Shown here: positions 1-8,931 of the stretch, one piece after another
Layout: the number at the start of each line of letters is the position of its first letter
Numbering within the stretch: position 1 is the stretch's first letter
Origin: Pseudomonas sp. NFIX28
Lineage (GTDB): Bacteria > Pseudomonadota > Gammaproteobacteria > Pseudomonadales > Pseudomonadaceae
Direction of reading: 5' to 3'
Length of the DNA: 64,000 bases
NCBI RefSeq assembly: GCF_900107395.1
Contig: NZ_FNPW01000005.1
Span: 373,948 to 437,947 of the forward strand
Notes under the pieces: model-generated
Told to the model about the DNA's origin: nothing
Seen by the model: the letters and a program-made list of their open reading frames with translations, nothing else
Databases searched by the model: none
Program-made: the position numbers and the translations under genes

Positions 1-339
1 GACCGGGGCGCCGACGCCGACCACCTTGCCGGCCTTCTCGGCCTTTTTCCAAACCTCGCTGCGGCCGACCCATTCCTCGGCGAAGACCTGGATGTCATTG
101 CTGCTCAAGGCGTTTTCCATGGTGATGGAGTTGCCTGGCAGGCTGTCGGTCTTGCAGCCGTAGCCTTTTTCCAGGACCACTTGCATCACGTCGGTCAGCA
201 ACATGCCGCTTTCCCAGTTCAGGCCGGCGAATTTCACCGGTTTGCCGGACTCGCACCAGCCGGCCGCCTGGGTGGCACCGGCGCCGGCCAGCAGGCCCGC
301 GGAAAGCAAAGTGGTCAGCAGGGTCTTATGCATTTTCAT
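1..339 (-). CDS. ABC transporter periplasmic substrate-binding protein, N-terminal part (HutX-like)
   Basis: The visible 113 residues start at the ATG at 339 with a signal peptide (MKMHKTLLTTLLSAGLLAGA, cleavage near ATQA-A). A segment with the look of glycine-betaine/histidine type OpuAC binding domains follows (KPVKFAGLNWESG, then NSITMENALSSND). The C-terminal two thirds lie outside the window. It is transcribed in the same direction as the permease and hutU, so a role in uptake of histidine or a related compound as part of the hut system is likely. Substrate specificity cannot be read from this fragment. A second in-frame ATG (333) is less likely to be the start. Confidence 0.8.
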   Translation of the reverse strand, partial: MKMHKTLLTTLLSAGLLAGAGATQAAGWCESGKPVKFAGLNWESGMLLTDVMQVVLEKGYGCKTDSLPGNSITMENALSSNDIQVFAEEWVGRSEVWKKAEKAGKVVGVGAPV

Positions 340-413
340 TGTGTGACGCTCCCAATCATTGAAATGGATTACGGCAGTTAAGAGGCATCCAGCCCGTCCA
401 CGTCCAATCAGGT

Positions 414-1883
414 TTAGACCGCAGATGCGCGGCCTGCCCCACTCAGCTTTTGTTCTGTGATCGAATCCTGCTCTACCGGCAGGATCAGGCGATCGGGTAC
501 AGCGCCATGCCATTTTTTCGCGCAGACGTAATACAACGCCGCGGGAACCACCAGGCCGACGATCCAGGAGATATCCACACCTCCCAGGACCTCCACCAGC
601 GGGCCGGTATAGAACTTGGTGGCAATGAACGGCAGCTGCACCAGCACCCCGATCACATAGACGCTGATACCCAGGATGTTCCAGCGGCCGTAGCGACCGT
701 TCGGATCGGCCAGGGCCGGCACGTCATAGTTCTCGCGGGTGATGCAGTAGTAATCCACCAGGTTGACCGCGCTCCATGGGGTGAAGAAGGCCAGCAGGAA
801 CAGGATGAAAGCCTTGAACGCACCGAGGAACGAGTGCTGGCCGAGCAACGCGATCAGGGTCGCGGTACCGACGATGGCCAGCACAAAGGCCAGGCGTTGC
901 AGGCGTGTCACTTCCAGGTGACCGCGAAAGCCACTGATGATGGTGGCGATGCACATGAAGCTCCCGTAGGAGTTAAGCGTCGAGATGGTGACCTTGCCGA
1001 AGGCGATGCTGAAGTACAGCAACGCAGCGGTGGCACCGCTGCCGCCCAGGCCGACGATGTAGGCCACTTCATGGCCGGCGAACTGCCCGTTGGCCATGGC
1101 CGCGGCGAATACACCGAGGATCATCGCCACCTGCGCGCCGATCACCGAACCGGCACCGGCGGCGAGGAAGGTTTTCACCGAGGAGGTCTTGCTTGGCAGG
1201 TAGCGCGAATAGTCCGCCACGTAAGGGCCGAAGGCGATCTGCCAGGATGCCGCGAGCGACACCGCCAGCAGTAAGCTGCTCCAGCTGAAATGGCGGATTT
1301 CCAGGAGGGCGCCGACGTCGGTCTGGCTCATCAGGCGGCTGAACAGGTAAACGAAGGCGATCACCCCGATGACGCTGGCAACACGGCCGATGAAATGGAT
1401 CACCCGGTAGCCGAGCACCGTGACCAGCACGATGACGCTGGCGAAGATCAGGATGCCGACACTGTCACTGACGCCGAACAGCTGGCCCAGGGCCTGGCCG
1501 GAAAGCACAGTGCCCGTGGCGGTGAAGCCCAGGTACATGAGGCAAACCAGCACGATCGGAATGGCCGCGCCATAGACGCCGAACTGCACCCGGCTGGAGA
1601 TCATCTGCGGCAGGCCAAGCTTGGGCCCTTGCGCCGCGTGCAATGCCATCACGCCGCCGCCCAGCAACTGGCCGATCAGCAGGCCGATCAGCGACCAGAA
1701 CACATCGCCGCCCAGCACCACGGCCAGGGCGCCCGTGACGATGGCAGTGATCTGCAGGTTAGCGCCCAACCACAGGGTGAACTGGCTGTAGAGCTTGCCG
1801 TGGCGTTCAGCCTCGGGAATGTAGTTGATCGACCGCTTCTCGATTAACGGCTTACTGCTTGCACGATCATCATTGACAGCCAT
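414..1883 (-). CDS. NCS1-family permease (purine-cytosine permease type), hut-linked
   Basis: A 489-residue polytopic membrane protein with about 12 hydrophobic segments. The NCS1 N-terminal signature region is present (GKLYSQFTLWLGANLQITA) and so is the PQMISSRVQFG stretch of CodB/purine-cytosine permeases. The start ATG at 1883 is preceded by AGAGG. Members of this family carry nucleobases, allantoin or hydantoins. Because it lies between hutU and a binding-protein gene, I infer import of urocanate or a related imidazole compound; published work on pseudomonad hut loci describes a urocanate-specific transporter in the locus. The substrate is an inference from context only. Confidence 0.85.
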   Translation of the reverse strand: MAVNDDRASSKPLIEKRSINYIPEAERHGKLYSQFTLWLGANLQITAIVTGALAVVLGGDVFWSLIGLLIGQLLGGGVMALHAAQGPKLGLPQMISSRVQFGVYGAAIPIVLVCLMYLGFTATGTVLSGQALGQLFGVSDSVGILIFASVIVLVTVLGYRVIHFIGRVASVIGVIAFVYLFSRLMSQTDVGALLEIRHFSWSSLLLAVSLAASWQIAFGPYVADYSRYLPSKTSSVKTFLAAGAGSVIGAQVAMILGVFAAAMANGQFAGHEVAYIVGLGGSGATAALLYFSIAFGKVTISTLNSYGSFMCIATIISGFRGHLEVTRLQRLAFVLAIVGTATLIALLGQHSFLGAFKAFILFLLAFFTPWSAVNLVDYYCITRENYDVPALADPNGRYGRWNILGISVYVIGVLVQLPFIATKFYTGPLVEVLGGVDISWIVGLVVPAALYYVCAKKWHGAVPDRLILPVEQDSITEQKLSGAGRASAV

Positions 1884-1936
1884 GGTCCAACCTCTGTGGA
1901 TTGTTCTTGTTCTGGAGACTCGATCGCCGCCCCTGA

Positions 1937-2016
1937 GGAGCGAGCCTGCTCGCGATGGGATCGTCCGACGCAGAAATGGCGCTGGACGTATCCGTGTTCG
2001 CGAGCGAGCCCGCCCC
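1937..2016. repeat. REP-like inverted pair between permease gene and hutU
   Basis: Two copies of a GAGCGAGCCTGCTCGCGATGG-like core in opposite orientation fill the gap between the permease start and the hutU stop. They match the REP family seen elsewhere in the window. They may act as mRNA-stabilising or attenuating hairpins between the two genes. Confidence 0.7.
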
Positions 2017-2036
2017 TGCCGAGGTCTTGCCGCCTG

Positions 2037-3719
2037 TTACTTGCCGGTGATCATCGGCAGGTTCAGGCCCTGCTCCTTGGCGCAGTCGATAGCGATCTGA
2101 TAACCGGCATCGGCGTGACGCATGACACCGGTGCCCGGGTCGTTATGCAGCACACGGGCGATACGCTCGGCCGCTTCGTCGGTACCGTCGCAGACGATCA
2201 CCATCCCGGAATGCTGGGAGAAGCCCATGCCGACGCCGCCGCCGTGGTGCAGGGAAACCCAGGTCGCGCCGCTGGCGGTGTTCAGCAGGGCGTTGAGCAG
2301 CGGCCAGTCGGACACGGCGTCGGAACCGTCCTGCATCGATTCGGTTTCGCGGTTCGGGCTGGATACCGAGCCGGAGTCCAGGTGGTCGCGACCGATGACG
2401 ATCGGCGCCGACAGCTCGCCGCTGCGCACCATTTCGTTGAACGCCAGGCCGAGCTTGGCGCGCAGGCCCAGTCCAACCCAGCAGATACGCGCCGGCAGGC
2501 CCTGGAAGCTGATGCGCTCGCGCGCCATGTCCAGCCAGTTGTGCAGGTGAGCGTCGTCCGGGATCAGTTCCTTGACCTTGGCGTCGGTCTTGTAGATGTC
2601 CTGCGGATCACCCGACAGCGCGGCCCAGCGGAACGGACCGATGCCGCGGCAGAACAGCGGACGGATATAAGCCGGTACGAAACCCGGGAAGTCGAAAGCG
2701 TTCTCGACGCCCTCTTCCTGGGCCATCTGCCGGATGTTGTTGCCGTAGTCGAAGGTCGGGATGCCCTGCTTCTGGAAGTCGAGCATGGCCTTGACGTGCA
2801 CGGCCATCGATTGCTTGGCCGCCTTGACCACCGCCGCCGGCTCGGTCTTGGCGCGTTCGCGGTACTGCTCCCAGGTCCAGCCGGCCGGCAGGTAGCCATT
2901 GAGCGGGTCGTGGGCGCTGGTCTGGTCGGTGACCATGTCAGGACGCACGCCGCGACGGACCATTTCCGGCAGGATTTCCGCCGCGTTGCCGCACAGGGCG
3001 ATGGAGATCGCCTTGCCTTCGGCGGTGTACTTGGCGATACGCGCCAGGGCGTCGTCCAGGTCTGTGGCCTGCTCGTCGACATAGCGGGTCTTCAGGCGGA
3101 AATCGATGCTGGTCTGCTGGCATTCAATGTTCAGCGAGCAGGCACCGGCCAGGGTCGCGGCCAGTGGCTGGGCGCCGCCCATGCCGCCGAGGCCGGCGGT
3201 CAGGACCCAGCGGCCCTTGAGGTCGTCGTTGTAGTGCTGGCGACCGGCTTCGACGAAGGTTTCGTAGGTGCCCTGGACGATGCCCTGGCTGCCGATGTAG
3301 ATCCAGCTGCCGGCGGTCATCTGGCCGTACATGGCCAGGCCCTTGGCATCCAGCTCGTTGAAGTGCTCCCAGGTAGCCCAGTGCGGTACCAGGTTGGAGT
3401 TGGCGATCAGCACGCGCGGTGCGTTGCTGTGGGTCTTGAACACGCCGACCGGCTTGCCGGATTGCACCAGCAGGGTCTCGTCGTCATTCAGGTTGGTCAG
3501 GCTCTCGACGATCTTGTCGTAGCACTCCCAGTTGCGCGCGGCGCGGCCGATACCACCGTAAACCACCAGTTCTTTCGGGTTCTCGGCGACTTCCGGGTCG
3601 AGGTTGTTCATCAGCATGCGCAGCGGCGCTTCTGTCAGCCAGCTCTTGGCGGTCAGCTTGTTGCCGCGGGCAGCGCGAATTTCGACGTTCCGGTATTTCG
3701 TAGGTTTATTCTCAGTCAC
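2037..3719 (-). CDS. hutU: Urocanate hydratase (urocanase)
   Basis: 560 residues, the full family length. It converts urocanate to imidazolone propionate with tightly bound NAD+, step two of histidine breakdown, in the cytosol. Supporting motifs: the Gly-rich [16 protein letters not shown]-binding segment near residues 174-186, [19 protein letters not shown] near residues 410-430, and [17 protein letters not shown] near residues 490-506. The start is GTG at 3719, preceded by GAGGAG. The long 5' region (3720-4215) carries a HutC-type palindrome, so histidine/urocanate induction through HutC is expected. The permease follows after a REP pair. Confidence 0.97.
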   Translation of the reverse strand: MTENKPTKYRNVEIRAARGNKLTAKSWLTEAPLRMLMNNLDPEVAENPKELVVYGGIGRAARNWECYDKIVESLTNLNDDETLLVQSGKPVGVFKTHSNAPRVLIANSNLVPHWATWEHFNELDAKGLAMYGQMTAGSWIYIGSQGIVQGTYETFVEAGRQHYNDDLKGRWVLTAGLGGMGGAQPLAATLAGACSLNIECQQTSIDFRLKTRYVDEQATDLDDALARIAKYTAEGKAISIALCGNAAEILPEMVRRGVRPDMVTDQTSAHDPLNGYLPAGWTWEQYRERAKTEPAAVVKAAKQSMAVHVKAMLDFQKQGIPTFDYGNNIRQMAQEEGVENAFDFPGFVPAYIRPLFCRGIGPFRWAALSGDPQDIYKTDAKVKELIPDDAHLHNWLDMARERISFQGLPARICWVGLGLRAKLGLAFNEMVRSGELSAPIVIGRDHLDSGSVSSPNRETESMQDGSDAVSDWPLLNALLNTASGATWVSLHHGGGVGMGFSQHSGMVIVCDGTDEAAERIARVLHNDPGTGVMRHADAGYQIAIDCAKEQGLNLPMITGK

Positions 3720-3853
3720 GAAAAAACTCCTCAGCGATCAATCCAAACCAACCCAGGCAGTGGGCGAGCAAGCCTGCGCGCAGGGCGCTGCGCAGCAAGC
3801 GAATCAGGGGACGCTGCGAAGAGTCTTCAGTGACTCATACGCATACGTCTTTA

Positions 3854-3867
3854 CTTGTACATACAAG
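3854..3867. promoter_or_regulatory. Probable HutC operator upstream of hutU
   Basis: CTTGTACATACAAG is an inverted repeat with CTTGTA arms around CA, about 135 bp upstream of the hutU start. It matches the TGTA-N2-TACA form expected for GntR/HutC-type repressors. The similar palindrome in the hutC-hutF gap supports a shared regulator. The rest of 3720-4095 shows no gene. Confidence 0.65.
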
Positions 3868-4095
3868 CATATGCAATCGATCGGCCAACTCGCTGAACGT
3901 GCCTTCGAGAAAAACCCTGGAAAGGCTGGAGAAGCCCTGGGACCAAGGGTTTCAGCGGCGATTATTTTTTTGCGAAGGATCTGGCAGGCAGGCTGTTGGC
4001 TGTTACTTCGCCAGGGCGTTGCGCCATGCTGGGGCGTTCGGTAACAAATGAGTGCGCGAGGGGAAACAACATCAGGAAGGGAGAGAAGCAAGCCT

Positions 4096-4212
4096 TGTGT
4101 AGCCGCTGCCGAAGGCTGCGATCGGCTCCGAAGGAGACACGCTCTTGCAGGCCCCGGAGGCTCTTCGAGTCGAGCGCGACCCCGGCCTATCGCAGCCTGC
4201 GGCAACGGTTAC
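4096..4212. repeat. REP-type inverted repeat downstream of hutD
   Basis: Opposed copies of a TGTAGCCGCTGCCGAAGGCT-like unit and its inverse (CCTATCGCAGCCTGCGGCAA) flank a 50-bp centre. The same family occurs at 13341-13495 and 26261-26343. It ends just beyond the hutD stop codon. Confidence 0.6.
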
Positions 4213-4215
4213 AGG

Positions 4216-4788
4216 TCAGATGGCAGTCAGTTCGATCACGCAGCACGCGCCGCTGACGGTGACTTCCCGCAAGCCTGGGTTTTCCAGCAGTTGCAGGCAG
4301 TCATGGCGTTCAAGCAAGGCGACGACGCCACCGCCCAGGTCAGCGCGCATTTGCTCGGCCACGCTGAATATCAGCACCGTGCCGGCCTGGGTGAAGAAGC
4401 GCTGCACGCCCTGCAGCCACTGCAAGCGAGCGCTGTAGCGGTCCGGCGCGTAGATCAGGTTGAAGTCGCGGATCGGCCCGTCGATCAGGCTGCAAGTCAC
4501 CTGGCTCGCGCCGCTGAAGGCAAAGGGGTCCAGCGGTAACAGCGCCCGGGTGTCCTGGCCATCCACGTTCAAGACCATGCCCGCGCCTTGCAGCACGGTG
4601 ATGACCCGCTGGTAACCGGCAAAGCTGGAGAAGCCGCCGGACTCGCCGATGTCGGCAATCGACAGCCGCCAGCCGAAACCTTCCAGGCCGACCCCGGCGT
4701 CGCGGGTGATTTCTTCGGTGCTGCCGCCGCCGTTCTTCCACGGCATGCGCGGATAGCTGGCCGCGCGCAAAACGTTCAACTGTGTCAT
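4216..4788 (-). CDS. hutD: HutD family protein
   Basis: 190 residues with the family hallmark WKNGGGSTEEITR near residues 17-29 and a cupin-like beta-rich body. HutD is not needed for catalysis. From established work in Pseudomonas it is thought to act as a governor of hut activity. The start lies 9 bp after the hutC stop, so hutC and hutD form one transcript. A 60 bp hydrophilic tail and a REP element follow the stop. Confidence 0.93.
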   Translation of the reverse strand: MTQLNVLRAASYPRMPWKNGGGSTEEITRDAGVGLEGFGWRLSIADIGESGGFSSFAGYQRVITVLQGAGMVLNVDGQDTRALLPLDPFAFSGASQVTCSLIDGPIRDFNLIYAPDRYSARLQWLQGVQRFFTQAGTVLIFSVAEQMRADLGGGVVALLERHDCLQLLENPGLREVTVSGACCVIELTAI

Positions 4789-4797
4789 CTATGCCCC

Positions 4798-5547
4798 TTA
4801 CTTATGAAACCGCCCTTCCAGGCTGTGACGGGAACCCGGGTGGATCAGGCGTGCGGCGGTCACCGGCTGACGGCCGGACCAGGTCCGGCGACGAATCAGC
4901 AGGCACGGCTCGCCACGCTCGATCTGCAGCAACTTGCATTCTTCCGGCTCGGCCAGAATCGCCTCGACCACATGCTCGCCCTCGGTCAGCGGCGCGACCT
5001 GGCTCAGGTAGGCGTAGGGCGTCTGCAGGGTGAAGTCCTGCTTCAGGTAATCCGGCGCCACCAGCGCGTTGACGAAACGATCTTCGATCTGCACCGGGAT
5101 GTCGTTCTCGAAATGCACGATCAGCGAGTGGAAGACCCGCTGCCCTTCACGCATTTCCAGGGCCACGGCGCGCTCGGAGCCGGCCGCCTCTTCGCCCAGG
5201 GTAATGACCTTGCAGGTGTGGCGATGACCGCGCGAGGCGATCTCGTCGGCAATGTTGTGCACTTCGAACAGCGCCGACTGGCTCTTGGGCTCTGCGACGA
5301 AGGTCCCCACGCCCTGCATGCGCACCAGCATGCCTTCGGCGGTCATCTCGCGCAGGGCGCGGTTGATGGTCATGCGGCTGAAACCCAGCTGGCTGACCAG
5401 TTCGCTTTCCGAGGGCACACGGTAGTGCGGCGGCCAGTTTCCACTCTCGATCTGCTGAGTGATCATCTGCTTGACGCGGACATACAGGGGCGCCGGACTA
5501 TCGCCCAGATGGGCGGCCAGCGGGGAGTTGGCGGGCGGAGTCGGCAC
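4798..5547 (-). CDS. hutC: Histidine utilisation repressor, GntR/HutC family
   Basis: The frame is open to 5727, but I take the GTG at 5547 as the start. It gives 249 residues, the normal HutC length, and has AAGGA 7 bp upstream. Residues 20-85 are a GntR winged helix (PLYVRVKQMITQQIESGNWP, then the recognition helix in SQLGFSRMTINRALREM). The rest is a UTRA ligand domain. It represses hut genes and is released by urocanate. It lies head to head with hutF, separated by a 152-bp promoter region with a perfect palindrome at 5657-5672. Confidence 0.95.
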   Translation of the reverse strand: MPTPPANSPLAAHLGDSPAPLYVRVKQMITQQIESGNWPPHYRVPSESELVSQLGFSRMTINRALREMTAEGMLVRMQGVGTFVAEPKSQSALFEVHNIADEIASRGHRHTCKVITLGEEAAGSERAVALEMREGQRVFHSLIVHFENDIPVQIEDRFVNALVAPDYLKQDFTLQTPYAYLSQVAPLTEGEHVVEAILAEPEECKLLQIERGEPCLLIRRRTWSGRQPVTAARLIHPGSRHSLEGRFHK

Positions 5548-5656
5548 GGGAAATCCTTGTTTGTCAGTAAAGGGGGTGGTGGCCTGGGTGGCCAGTTCCG
5601 GCGAACTGGCCGTACGGCCCACTAGCTTGCCGGAGTTTACCGAGCAGGCAAACGTC

Positions 5657-5672
5657 TGTATATGTATATACA
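5657..5672. promoter_or_regulatory. Probable HutC operator in hutC-hutF divergent promoter
   Basis: TGTATAT-GT-ATATACA is a perfect inverted repeat with 7-bp arms, 28 bp before the hutF start and 110 bp before hutC. It shares the TGTA...TACA frame with the site upstream of hutU. It is well placed to repress hutF and to autoregulate hutCD. Confidence 0.7.
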
Positions 5673-5699
5673 AATAACACACGACGGGGTGCTTGAACC

Positions 5700-7064
5700 A
5701 TGTCCGCCTTCTTTGCCGAACGCGCACTGCTGCCTAACGGATGGGCCAATAATGTACGTCTCGAGGTCAGTGCCGACGGCCTGCTGACCCACATCCAGGC
5801 CGATGCCAGCGCAGAAGGCGCCGAGCGGCTACAAGGCCCGCTGCTACCGGGCATGCCCAACCTGCACTCCCACGCCTTTCAGCGAGCCATGGCCGGGCTG
5901 GCGGAAGTGGCCGGCAACCCCAACGATAGTTTCTGGACCTGGCGCGACCTGATGTACCGCCTGGTCGGCAAGATCAGCCCGGACCAGCTGGGCATCATCG
6001 CCCGCCAGCTGTATATCGAAATGCTCAAGGCCGGCTACACCTCGGTCGCCGAATTCCATTACGTGCATCACGACACCAGCGGCCAGCCCTACGCCGACCC
6101 GGCCGAGCTGTCCCTGCGCATCAGCCAGGCCGCCAGCGCCGCCGGCATCGGCCTGACCCTGCTGCCGGTGCTGTACAGCCACTCCGGTTTCGGCGGCCAG
6201 GCGCCCAATGAAGGCCAGCGCCGCTTCATCAACAGCACGGAAAACTACCTCAAGCTGCAAAGCCGCCTGCAACCGCTGCTGGCGCAGCAACCGGCCCAGC
6301 AGCTGGGGCTGTGCTTCCACTCGTTGCGCGCGGTCACCCCGCAGCAGATCAGCGAAGTGCTGGCCGCCGGCGACAAGCACTGCCCGGTGCATATCCACAT
6401 CGCCGAACAGCAGAAGGAAGTCGACGACTGCCTGATCTGGAGTGGGCGCCGGCCGTTGCAATGGCTGTACGAAAATACCGAGGTCGACCAACGCTGGTGC
6501 CTGGTCCATGCCACCCACGCGAACGCCGAAGAAGTCAGCCTCATGGCGCAAAGCCGGGCGATTGCCGGCCTGTGCCTGACCACCGAGGCCAACCTCGGCG
6601 ACGGGATTTTCCCCGCAGTGGATTTCCTCGCCCAGGGCGGCCGCATGGGCATCGGTTCCGACAGCCATGTGTCGCTGAGCGTGGTGGAGGAATTGCGTTG
6701 GCTGGAATACGGCCAGCGCCTGCGCGACCAGCGCCGCAACCGGCTGTATCGCAGCGACCAGCCGATGGTCGGCCGCACCTTGTACGACGCCGCGCTGGAC
6801 GGCGGCGCCCAGGCCCTGGGGCAGCCGATCGGCGCCCTGGAAGTGGGCAAGCGCGCCGACTGGCTGGTGCTCGACGGCAACGATCCTTACCTGGCCACTG
6901 CCGATGGTGACAGCATTCTCAACCGCTGGCTGTTCGCTGGCGGCGATCGCCAGGTGCGCGATGTGCTGGTCAATGGCCAGTGGGTGGTGCGTGACGGCCG
7001 CCACACGGGCGAAGAAGAAAGTAACCGGGCCTTTACTCAGGTACTGCGCGAACTGCTCGGCTAA
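5700..7064 (+). CDS. hutF: Formimidoylglutamate deiminase
   Basis: 454 residues, an amidohydrolase of the alpha/beta-barrel superfamily. It deiminates N-formimidoyl-L-glutamate to N-formylglutamate in the five-step histidine pathway of pseudomonads. Metal ligands and active-site features are visible: H-S-H at residues 56-58, HIHIAEQ near residue 230, HATHAN near residue 263 and the GSDSH aspartate near residue 320. Divergent from hutC and probably controlled by the shared operator. A weak SD (GGGGTG) precedes the ATG. Confidence 0.96.
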   Translation: MSAFFAERALLPNGWANNVRLEVSADGLLTHIQADASAEGAERLQGPLLPGMPNLHSHAFQRAMAGLAEVAGNPNDSFWTWRDLMYRLVGKISPDQLGIIARQLYIEMLKAGYTSVAEFHYVHHDTSGQPYADPAELSLRISQAASAAGIGLTLLPVLYSHSGFGGQAPNEGQRRFINSTENYLKLQSRLQPLLAQQPAQQLGLCFHSLRAVTPQQISEVLAAGDKHCPVHIHIAEQQKEVDDCLIWSGRRPLQWLYENTEVDQRWCLVHATHANAEEVSLMAQSRAIAGLCLTTEANLGDGIFPAVDFLAQGGRMGIGSDSHVSLSVVEELRWLEYGQRLRDQRRNRLYRSDQPMVGRTLYDAALDGGAQALGQPIGALEVGKRADWLVLDGNDPYLATADGDSILNRWLFAGGDRQVRDVLVNGQWVVRDGRHTGEEESNRAFTQVLRELLG

Positions 7065-7107
7065 AGCCCATCACCGCAGGAGCCAGCCTGCTGGCTCCTT
7101 GATGGAT

Positions 7108-7677
7108 TCACTTCGAGGTCTTGGCCATTGCCGAGTCCGACACTCGCCAGATCAGGCGGGTGGTGTCATACCCCTGCTGACGCGCCCTGCTCAGCAGGTC
7201 CTCGCGAACGGCCTCGCTGACATTCGGCCGGCGCGACAACAACCACAGGTATCGACGATCCGGATTGCCGACAATGGCGGTCTTGTAGTCGTCGCTCACA
7301 TACAGCACCCAGTAATCGCCCTTGGCCAGGCCCGGAATCAGCCGGGAAAACCAGGTATCGAATTCGACCCATAGCTTGTCGGTTTTATCCGGCGCCTGCG
7401 GCGTTGCCGTGCCCCGCACTTCTTCCCATTGCCAGTTGGCGGTCAGGCAGCGGTTGAGTACCGCCATGTTGCCTTCGGGCAGCAGGGTGTAGCGGGCTTC
7501 GGATTGCGCGCAATTGCGCTGGAAATACATCGGCAAACGCGCCAACTCGTACCAGGTCCCTTGGTAACGCTTGAGATCGACGTGATTAACGGTCTTGGGC
7601 GCCAGCGAATCGTCCCGGGACGTGGCGCAGCCGGCCAACAACAAGCCGGCCAGAAGAGTGACTAGCAAACGCATCAT
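7108..7677 (-). CDS. blc: Outer-membrane lipoprotein, Blc-type lipocalin
   Basis: 189 residues. The lipobox LLAGC puts the lipidated Cys near position 17. The lipocalin signature YQGTWYELARLPMYFQ follows at about residues 38-53 and a WLLSRRP motif near residue 145. Such proteins bind fatty acids or lysophospholipids at the outer membrane. GGGAG lies 7 bp upstream of the ATG. It is followed by, and may be cotranscribed after, the small lipoprotein at 7713-7967. Confidence 0.9.
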   Translation of the reverse strand: MMRLLVTLLAGLLLAGCATSRDDSLAPKTVNHVDLKRYQGTWYELARLPMYFQRNCAQSEARYTLLPEGNMAVLNRCLTANWQWEEVRGTATPQAPDKTDKLWVEFDTWFSRLIPGLAKGDYWVLYVSDDYKTAIVGNPDRRYLWLLSRRPNVSEAVREDLLSRARQQGYDTTRLIWRVSDSAMAKTSK

Positions 7678-7712
7678 TATTTTTCTCCCGTGGGCACGTG
7701 GCCCCGGTTTTT

Positions 7713-7967
7713 TTACTTCAGGCCTTGCCCGGAAAACATCAGCACTTTGTCACCGGCGTACTGCACGCTGATAAAGCTGTTCTTGTCGCCCCACGTGCAG
7801 CTGGACATCCCCAGCGCGCCGGAACAATCAGTCGGTTTGCCCAGCAGTTTTTCAACTTCGGCCTTGGGCATGCCAGCCGACAGCTTGGAATAATTTTCCT
7901 GATTGACCTTGCTGCACGCAGCCAACAGCACGCAGAACGACAACAGAGCGAGAGAACGCAGGGACAT
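7713..7967 (-). CDS. Small BamE/OmlA-like lipoprotein
   Basis: 84 residues with a signal peptide and lipobox (VLLAACS, Cys18), then a compact domain containing YSKLSAGMPKAEVEKLLGKP. That pattern is typical of the SmpA/OmlA/BamE-like fold, in which a short helix pair precedes a strand. Too short to be BamE itself. A role at the envelope is likely; the exact function is unknown. Located 35 bp upstream of the lipocalin gene on the same strand. Confidence 0.8.
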   Translation of the reverse strand: MSLRSLALLSFCVLLAACSKVNQENYSKLSAGMPKAEVEKLLGKPTDCSGALGMSSCTWGDKNSFISVQYAGDKVLMFSGQGLK

Positions 7968-8027
7968 GGTGAAACTCCTGGACGGACGGGGGATGGCATG
8001 CTGCCAACCAGAAGCTTAGAAGAGAAA

Positions 8028-8056
8028 AGCCCCGTCTGGTTCCCCAGCCAGACGGC
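8028..8056. other. Hairpin in the 358-bp gap 7968-8325
   Basis: Arms AGCCCCGTCTGG and CCAGACGGCT form a stem followed by ATTTATT, upstream of the small lipoprotein gene. It may be a weak terminator. Apart from this and the REP pair at 8256-8310, I see no convincing gene in 7968-8325. Confidence 0.4.
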
Positions 8057-8255
8057 TATTTATTGTGACCCAGCGCCCAGCATTTGCTCTGCGATCAGCC
8101 ACTTTGCGCAAGCAAAAAGCATTTCGTCGGACAAGCCTCGGCGCGCCTCATCTTTCATGATGGCCAGTCGACATAAACGCAGCGCCAACGCCGCCGTTAT
8201 GGAAATTGACGCCCCGTCGCTGACCACGTTTTCGCGGTAGTTGATCTGGAAAAGC

Positions 8256-8310
8256 TTCGCGGGCAAGCCTCGCTCCTACGCAACCGCAGGAGCGAGGCTT
8301 GCCCGCGATA
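8256..8310. repeat. REP inverted pair
   Basis: TTCGCGGGCAAGCCTCGCTC followed, after a 10-nt loop, by its near-perfect inverse. This is the most common REP type in the window; compare 26381-26444, 34607-34685 and 38793-38884. Confidence 0.85.
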
Positions 8311-8325
8311 CAAAATGCAGAAGAA

Positions 8326-8928
8326 CTAGAAGCTGGAACCCGGCTCGCGCAGGAATGCCAGTTCCTCCGGCGTCGATTCACGCCCGAGAAGCCGGTTGCG
8401 ATGGGGGAAGCGCCCGAACCGGGCGATGATTTTCTGATGCCGCTCGGCGTAGTCCAGCAGATCGGCGAAGACCGGTTGGTCAGCCAGCGGCTGCTCGTCG
8501 TGCAAGGCGGCGAACCTGGAAATCGCTTCGTTCTGCACCGCCAGATTCTCGCAATGCTCGAACACCAGGTAGATGAAGCTGCGCTGCATCGGCGATAGCT
8601 GCCGGTCGAAATCCGCGGCGATACCCTGGGCCACCAGCGCCTGGGCACGCAGGTCACCGGCGAAGCTCTTGGGGGTTTCGCGATAGAGCATGCGCGGCAG
8701 CTGGTCGAGCAACAGCACCAGGGCCAGCCAGCCGTGCGGGTATTGCGCCCACTCGCTCAAGCCGCCGGCCAGCGCCTGCTCCACCAGGTCCCCGAAACGC
8801 TCGCGCGCCTCAAGGTCCTGGCTGTCGCGCTTGCCGAACCAGAGCTTGCCCTTTGCCGCCACGATGTCCGCCGGTTTCTCGGCAGAACCGAACCACCAGT
8901 CGAGCAGGGGCTGCCAGGGCGCGGTCAT
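8326..8928 (-). CDS. DUF924 family protein
   Basis: 200 residues, all-helical. It has the family features WFGSAEKPADIVAAKGKLWF at residues 13-32, a DQLPR motif near residues 74-78 (typically LVLLLDQLPRMLYR) and FIYLVFEHCENLAVQ. DUF924 proteins are TPR-like and of unknown biochemical role. The stop lies just beyond the REP pair. The start is 3 bp downstream of the fbp stop, suggesting cotranscription with fbp. Confidence 0.88.
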   Translation of the reverse strand: MTAPWQPLLDWWFGSAEKPADIVAAKGKLWFGKRDSQDLEARERFGDLVEQALAGGLSEWAQYPHGWLALVLLLDQLPRMLYRETPKSFAGDLRAQALVAQGIAADFDRQLSPMQRSFIYLVFEHCENLAVQNEAISRFAALHDEQPLADQPVFADLLDYAERHQKIIARFGRFPHRNRLLGRESTPEELAFLREPGSSF

Positions 8929-8931
8929 GAT

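Noticed and set aside
450..1274. Long open frame opposite the permease, and similar ones opposite hutU, glgP, typA and others
   Set aside because: Third-position GC of the real genes creates these shadow frames; none has an SD or family features.
8060..8266. 68-codon reverse open frame
   Set aside because: It ends near a hairpin and begins in a REP arm; no clear family or SD.
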